DNA of 64,000 nucleotides from Candidatus Chloroploca asiatica (GTDB lineage: Bacteria > Chloroflexota > Chloroflexia > Chloroflexales > Chloroflexaceae), in NCBI RefSeq assembly GCF_002532075.1, contig NZ_LYXE01000127.1:1-64000 (forward strand), in the 5' to 3' direction. Below, piece after piece: positions 59,753 to 64,000 of the stretch (position 1 is the stretch's first letter; each line of letters starts with the position of its first letter). A program made the position numbers and the translations under genes. The notes beneath the pieces were generated by a model, which did no database searches, was not told the origin of the DNA, and saw nothing but the letters and a program-made list of their open reading frames with translations.

Positions 59753-60925
59753 ATGGCTGCGGAAGCAAACGCCCAAACGTCAGCTCAAGCTGTTCGACGC
59801 CCCATCGTTGAGACTCTGCGAACCGTCTTTGGCCCGCTTGTCCAGTTGTTGATCTTTGTAGTTGGCAGTGCCGTCGCGTTGAGTTTGTTGGTTATCTTGC
59901 TGTCACTGGTGCAACTTGGCGCACGCCCCGATCTTTTGACCCGTACGCTGACCATTCTCCCGCAGGTGCTTATTGATGGTCTGGTGCGCGGGTTTCTTTT
60001 TTCGACCATCGCGCTCGGCTATACGATGGTCTATGGTGTGCTCGAGTTTATTAACTTTGCCCACGGTGAGATCTTTATGGTGGGTGGCGTCACCGGGGCG
60101 GCGGTGGGGTTGTTTCTGGCGAGTATTGGTCTCCTGGAAGGGATGAACCCTCTGTTCTTTGTGCTGCTGGTGGTGCTGATCGGGATGATCGTCAGTGGGA
60201 CGCTGGCCGTGACCGTGGAACGAGTCGCCTATCGCCCATTGCGAGGTACGCCGCGTCTGGTGCCGCTGATTTCAGCCATCGGGGTGTCGCTGGTGCTCCA
60301 GGATGTTGTGCGCTTGATTATGACCAATTCCCCGATGGGTTTCAATGCGCGTTATAATGCCCCTGATTTTGGCCCGCCGATTCGCCTCTTTGAGATGACC
60401 CTTGGTGATCGCCCCGTGCCGATTATTATTAGTCCCAAGGCGTTGGTCTTCATTAGCGCTGCGGTGATTATGCTCATTGTGCTCAATTATCTGGTGAATG
60501 CAACCCGTCTTGGCAAAGCTATTCGGGCGACCGCACAGGATATGCCGACAGCAAGTTTGATGGGCATTAATGTCAATCGCATTATTACCCTCACCTTCTT
60601 GATCGGCGGGGCTCTGGGTGGTGCCGCTGGGGCGCTCTTTGGCCTCAATGTCGGGACGGTCAATCCTTATATGGGCTTTATTCCTGGTCTCAAGGCGTTT
60701 ACGGCTGCGGTGCTCGGTGGCATCGGCAATATTACTGGTGCAATGGTCGGCGGGTTGGTGCTTGGCTTCCTCGAGGCGTTTGTGGCGTCGTATCTGTCGC
60801 TCTTTACCAATGGTGCCCTCTCTGGAGCTGCCTATGCCGATATTGTTGCCTTCAGTATCCTGATTCTGATCCTGATCTTCCGACCCTCCGGCTTGCTCGG
60901 TGAGTCGACAACGCAGAAGGTGTAG
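59753..60925 (+). CDS. livH: Branched-chain amino acid ABC permease LivH
   Basis: A 390-residue permease with about nine helices, longer than the usual ~300 owing to an N-terminal extension with an extra helix (VQLLIFVVGSAVALSLLVIL). Core: GYTMVYGVLEFINFAHGEIFM, RVAYRPLRGTPRLVPLISAIG, TAQDMPTASLMGINVNRIIT and GLKAFTAAVLGGIGNITGAM. ATG 59753 has GAGG just upstream; an upstream in-frame extension covers the hairpins. Confidence 0.94.
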   Translation: MAAEANAQTSAQAVRRPIVETLRTVFGPLVQLLIFVVGSAVALSLLVILLSLVQLGARPDLLTRTLTILPQVLIDGLVRGFLFSTIALGYTMVYGVLEFINFAHGEIFMVGGVTGAAVGLFLASIGLLEGMNPLFFVLLVVLIGMIVSGTLAVTVERVAYRPLRGTPRLVPLISAIGVSLVLQDVVRLIMTNSPMGFNARYNAPDFGPPIRLFEMTLGDRPVPIIISPKALVFISAAVIMLIVLNYLVNATRLGKAIRATAQDMPTASLMGINVNRIITLTFLIGGALGGAAGALFGLNVGTVNPYMGFIPGLKAFTAAVLGGIGNITGAMVGGLVLGFLEAFVASYLSLFTNGALSGAAYADIVAFSILILILIFRPSGLLGESTTQKV

Positions 60926-60927
60926 CT

Positions 60928-62307
60928 ATGGCGACGATGTCTCCACCAACCAATCTCTGGGAGCAGGTGAAGGCTACATTATCGCGTGGGCCGACCGGCT
61001 ATAGCTTTCTCGGTCTGTATGCAGCGATCTGTACCTGGCTCTTGCTGACGAATCCGCGGACAAGCCTCAATACCGATATTGCCTTTGCCCTTTTTCTGCT
61101 GCTGCTGCTCATTATCTATCGCTCGCAAGTGGCCCTTGGCTTCAAGGTCGTGCTCGGTGGCGCAATGCTGCTGGTCGTCTTGCCGATCTTTGGAACACTC
61201 AATCCCTTCTATATTGATGTGGCGACCCAGGCTGGTATCTTTGTCGCGCTGGCCCTTGGGCTCAATGTGGTAGTCGGTTTTGCGGGCTTGCTTGACCTTG
61301 GCTACGTGGCCTTTTTTGCTGTCGGGGCCTATCTCTGGGGGATCTTGAGTACCGAACAGATGACGCTCATGAATCCGGCCTGGAGCCCAGTGCCGCCGAT
61401 TATGTTCTACCCTTTTATTTTCCTTGGCCTGATCGTCGGAGCGATTTTTGGTGTGCTCCTTGGCCTCCCGGTGCTGCGCTTGCGAGGCGATTATCTGGCG
61501 ATTGTTACCCTTGGCTTTGGTGAGGTGATCCGGGTGCTGGCTAATAACCTTGATCGCCCGATCAATATTACCAATGGTTCGCAGGGTATTCGTGGTATCG
61601 CACGCCCTCCGCTGATTTTTGCCGATTTTGTGCGCGATACCCTTGGCCTCAACCTTGATGACCAGCAACTCTATCAGCAGTTTTTCTACTTTGCGGTGCT
61701 GCTGATTGTGCTGTTGACGGTGGTGGTTGTGAGTCGCCTCAAGCACTCGCGGATCGGACGTGCCTGGGAAGCGATTCGTGAGGACGAAACCGCCGCGATT
61801 GCTCAGGGTATTCCGCTGGTGCGTACCAAATTGCTGGCCTTTGCCGTCGGCGCTTCGTTTGCCGGGGCGATGGGCGTGATCTTTGCCTCCAAGCAACTCT
61901 TCATCAATCCGCCGACCTTCGACCTCATTCGGTCGATCAATATTCTGGCGATGGTCATTCTTGGTGGGATGGGGTCGATTCCTGGGGTTATGCTTGGGGC
62001 CGTGCTGGTGACCATGCTCGATCTGCAGATTTTGCCCCGTTTGGCGAACGTACTGCGTGATCTGCAGCGTGCCGGTGCGCCGATTCCGTCGGCCTTTGAT
62101 CCAACCCAGTATCAGCGCCTCTTCTTTGGTCTGCTGCTGATCTTGATGATGATCTTTCGCCCCACCGGAATTCTTCCTGATGAACGACGTAAGGAAGAGT
62201 TGGTAGATGATCAAGAGGTGGATTTGCCCCTCGATGCTGGCGAAGTTGATGGTGGCGAGCCACCCTCGCCGACCCAGGCCCCGCCCGGTAGTGGCCCAAT
62301 TGCTTAG
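60928..62307 (+). CDS. livM: Branched-chain amino acid ABC permease LivM
   Basis: A 459-residue permease with about ten helices: FVALALGLNVVVGFAGLLDL, GYVAFFAVGAYLWGIL, RLRGDYLAIVTLGFGEVIRV, AWEAIREDETAAIAQGIPL and LAMVILGGMGSIPGVMLGAV. Two-base gap after livH. It ends with a ~45-residue acidic, Pro-rich cytosolic tail (ELVDDQEVDLPLDAGEVDGG). Confidence 0.95.
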   Translation: MATMSPPTNLWEQVKATLSRGPTGYSFLGLYAAICTWLLLTNPRTSLNTDIAFALFLLLLLIIYRSQVALGFKVVLGGAMLLVVLPIFGTLNPFYIDVATQAGIFVALALGLNVVVGFAGLLDLGYVAFFAVGAYLWGILSTEQMTLMNPAWSPVPPIMFYPFIFLGLIVGAIFGVLLGLPVLRLRGDYLAIVTLGFGEVIRVLANNLDRPINITNGSQGIRGIARPPLIFADFVRDTLGLNLDDQQLYQQFFYFAVLLIVLLTVVVVSRLKHSRIGRAWEAIREDETAAIAQGIPLVRTKLLAFAVGASFAGAMGVIFASKQLFINPPTFDLIRSINILAMVILGGMGSIPGVMLGAVLVTMLDLQILPRLANVLRDLQRAGAPIPSAFDPTQYQRLFFGLLLILMMIFRPTGILPDERRKEELVDDQEVDLPLDAGEVDGGEPPSPTQAPPGSGPIA

Positions 62308-62331
62308 CTTGTATGATGCGAGAGGAACCGT

Positions 62332-63111
62332 ATGGCGCTGTTGGAAGCAACCAACGTTACCAAAACCTTTGGCGGCTTGACTGCGGTCAACGATGTGACG
62401 CTGATCATCGAAAAGGGCGTGATCGCCAGTGTGATCGGGCCCAATGGCGCAGGCAAGACGACGTTTTTTAATATGTTGACCGGGATCTATAAGCCCGATA
62501 AAGGGGCGATCCTCTTTGATGGCAAGTCGATCGGTGGGACGCGCCCCGATCAGATTGCGGCCCTTGGGATGCGGCGGACGTTTCAAAATATTCGCCTTTT
62601 TGATAACATGACGGTGCTCGAAAATGTGCTGGTGGGGATGCATACCCGCCTGCGCGTTCCGTTCTGGCAGATTATCGCGAGCGCTCCTGGTGTTCGTCGT
62701 GAAGAGACGAAGGCCCGCGATGAGGCTCGTGAACGCCTTGCTTACGTTGGCCTTGATGCTAAACGCGAAGAGCTTGCCAAGAATTTACCCTACGGTGATC
62801 AGCGTCGCCTTGAGATTGCCCGCGCCCTCGCTGGTGATCCCAAGTTGATTTTGCTCGATGAGCCGACCGCAGGGATGAATCCCCAGGAGACCGATGCCGC
62901 TACGGGTTTGATTCGACGTCTCCGCGATGACCTTGGTCTCACTGTGGTGCTGATTGAACACGATATGCGCCTCGTGATGGCGATTTCTGAGCGCATTTCA
63001 GTGCTTGATTATGGGACGAAGATCGCTGAGGGAGATGCGCATACGATTCGTTCCAATCCGCGGGTGATCGAGGCTTACCTCGGTAAGGGGGCCGCCGGGG
63101 CCGCTGCCTAG
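62332..63111 (+). CDS. livG: Branched-chain amino acid ABC ATPase LivG
   Basis: A 259-residue ATPase: Walker A GPNGAGKTTFFNMLTGIYKP, LivG-type GMRRTFQNIRLFDNMTVLEN, signature-equivalent LPYGDQRRLEIARALAG, Walker B LILLDEPTAGMNPQET and switch IEHDMRLVM. Couples ATP to amino acid uptake with LivF. Confidence 0.96.
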   Translation: MALLEATNVTKTFGGLTAVNDVTLIIEKGVIASVIGPNGAGKTTFFNMLTGIYKPDKGAILFDGKSIGGTRPDQIAALGMRRTFQNIRLFDNMTVLENVLVGMHTRLRVPFWQIIASAPGVRREETKARDEARERLAYVGLDAKREELAKNLPYGDQRRLEIARALAGDPKLILLDEPTAGMNPQETDAATGLIRRLRDDLGLTVVLIEHDMRLVMAISERISVLDYGTKIAEGDAHTIRSNPRVIEAYLGKGAAGAAA

Positions 63112-63215
63112 CTGCCCCGGTAACGTGGCTCGCTCGCCCTGGTGGGGCATCCTGCCCAGGGTACCGGTCGTACGGTGTGCATTGTAGATAAACGATCGGC
63201 TGCATAGAGGAATAT

Positions 63216-63932
63216 ATGGCTCTACTCAAGCTCGAAGATGTCCATACATACTACGGTAAAATTCACGCTTTAAAGGGTATTTCCCTTACTGTCAATAAAG
63301 GTGAGATTGTTACCCTGATTGGCTCGAATGGTGCCGGGAAGAGTACTACCCTGCGGACGATCTCAGGGTTGCTTGTGCCTCGCCAGGGGCAAGTGGTGCT
63401 GAATGATGAGCGGATCGACCGCATTCCATCACACGAGATTGTGAAGCGTGGGATTGCGCAGTCGCCCGAAGGTCGTCGGATCTTCCCGCGTCTGACGGTG
63501 CTCGAAAATCTTGAGATGGGGGCGTATCTCCATAGTACGCGCAGTGTGACCTATCAAGAGGATCTTGAGCGCGTTTTTACGCTCTTCCCGCGCCTCCGCG
63601 AGCGCGTTTCCCAGAAGGGTGGTACCCTCTCGGGTGGTGAACAGCAGATGCTGGCGATTGGACGCGCCTTGATGACCCGCCCTCAGGTGCTCTTGCTCGA
63701 TGAACCTTCCATGGGCCTCGCCCCCGTGCTGGTTGAACAGATTTTTGAGATTATCGAGACGATTAATGCCCAGGGGATGACCGTGCTCCTCGTTGAACAG
63801 AATGCGCTTCAGGCGCTCGGCATTGCCCACCGTGGCTATGTGCTGCAGAGCGGCCGGATTATTCTTGAGGATGAAGCCAAAGCGCTGCGTGAAAATGAGA
63901 CGGTGCAGAAGTCGTATCTCGGCCTCGAATAA
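63216..63932 (+). CDS. livF: Branched-chain amino acid ABC ATPase LivF
   Basis: A 238-residue ATPase: Walker A GSNGAGKSTTLRTISGLLVP, RGIAQSPEGRRIFPRLTVLEN, signature LSGGEQQMLAIGRALMT, Walker B LLLDEPSMGLAPVLVEQIFE and VEQNALQALGIAHRGYVLQ. Last gene of the operon; a 104-base gap with an imperfect hairpin separates it from livG, and a clear terminator follows. Confidence 0.96.
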   Translation: MALLKLEDVHTYYGKIHALKGISLTVNKGEIVTLIGSNGAGKSTTLRTISGLLVPRQGQVVLNDERIDRIPSHEIVKRGIAQSPEGRRIFPRLTVLENLEMGAYLHSTRSVTYQEDLERVFTLFPRLRERVSQKGGTLSGGEQQMLAIGRALMTRPQVLLLDEPSMGLAPVLVEQIFEIIETINAQGMTVLLVEQNALQALGIAHRGYVLQSGRIILEDEAKALRENETVQKSYLGLE

Positions 63933-63946
63933 GACTTGATCTATGC

Positions 63947-63984
63947 CCCAACAATGTGAGCAAAGCTCGCATTGTTGGGTTTTT
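63947..63984 (+). terminator. Intrinsic terminator of the liv operon
   Basis: CCCAACAATGTGAGC (63947-63961) pairs with GCTCGCATTGTTGGG (63965-63979) with one mismatch around AAA, followed by TTTTT (63980-63984), 15 bases past the livF stop. Confidence 0.92.
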
Positions 63985-64000
63985 CTATTCTCCAACTTCC

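Noticed and set aside
60979-62643. A 554-codon antisense frame opposite livM/livG
   Set aside because: It mirrors well recognised transporter genes and has His/Gln/Lys-rich, non-protein-like composition.
1-64000. tRNA, rRNA, CRISPR arrays, replication origin
   Set aside because: No tRNA-like GGTTCxAxTCC arms, rRNA stretches, regularly spaced repeats or DnaA-box clusters were noticed when reading; short RNAs could still be missed without a covariance search.

Overview
The window (about 58-60% GC by eye) reads as a chromosomal segment of a Chloroflexota bacterium, most likely class Chloroflexia. This is inferred from the combination of an isopentenyl phosphate kinase (archaeal and Chloroflexi type), CSLREA/beta-helix giant surface proteins, a SufR-SufCDSUB-Rieske operon, paired DMT transporters and Thr/Pro/Ala-linked lipoproteins. 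No rRNA, tRNA, CRISPR array or prophage was seen.

Layout. 1-1.7 kb: end of an ISAs1-like insertion sequence, a truncated SRA-domain protein, a GyrI-like protein and a small element with IS-like ends. 1.8-9.4 kb: a lipoprotein hydrolase, a minus-strand DMT/metallo-hydrolase/LysR group, an acyl-CoA dehydrogenase and a TetR-epimerase pair. 9.4-18.5 kb: two methyltransferases (one UbiE/MenG), a DUF4230 protein, a second DMT transporter, a metallophosphoesterase, a DHA2 exporter, a strongly expressed-looking small protein, an M16-like protein without the zinc motif, and several MITE-like or hairpin repeats. 18.6-30.5 kb: two giant secreted CSLREA/beta-helix proteins (1408 and 2549 aa) sharing a C-terminal RVxLPLVx[KR] signature, with aroQ overlapping the second. 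30.9-33.7 kb: a small accessory pocket (GNAT gene with attC-like end, DUF4160-DUF2442, VapBC, two gene fragments). 34.1-45.1 kb: a minus-strand sulfur island, sufR-sufC-sufD-sufS-sufU-sufB-Rieske-rhodanese-second sufU-cysM-mec-(repeat)-cysO-moeZ-like. It joins Fe-S cluster assembly to protein-thiocarboxylate cysteine synthesis. 45.1-49 kb: CNNM/CBS protein, SpoIIM-like protein, isopentenyl phosphate kinase and a UbiA prenyltransferase. 49.2-56.8 kb: rdgB, rpmB, degV, recG, a degenerate E2-like protein, hisS and a DUF952 protein. 57-64 kb: a complete branched-chain amino acid type ABC transporter (binding protein, two permeases, two ATPases) whose binding protein is an internal tandem duplication.

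How genes work together. SufS mobilises cysteine sulfur, SufU carries it, SufBCD scaffolds clusters and SufR senses them. The same transcription direction then delivers a rhodanese, a CysO sulfur carrier, its MoeZ-like activator, a CysM-type synthase and a JAMM peptidase, so cysteine supply and consumption appear co-organised. CysO ends in Gly-Gly-Arg, so it should need trimming before use, and the JAMM peptidase is the obvious candidate. All homology calls are from recognising sequence motifs by eye; no database search was run.
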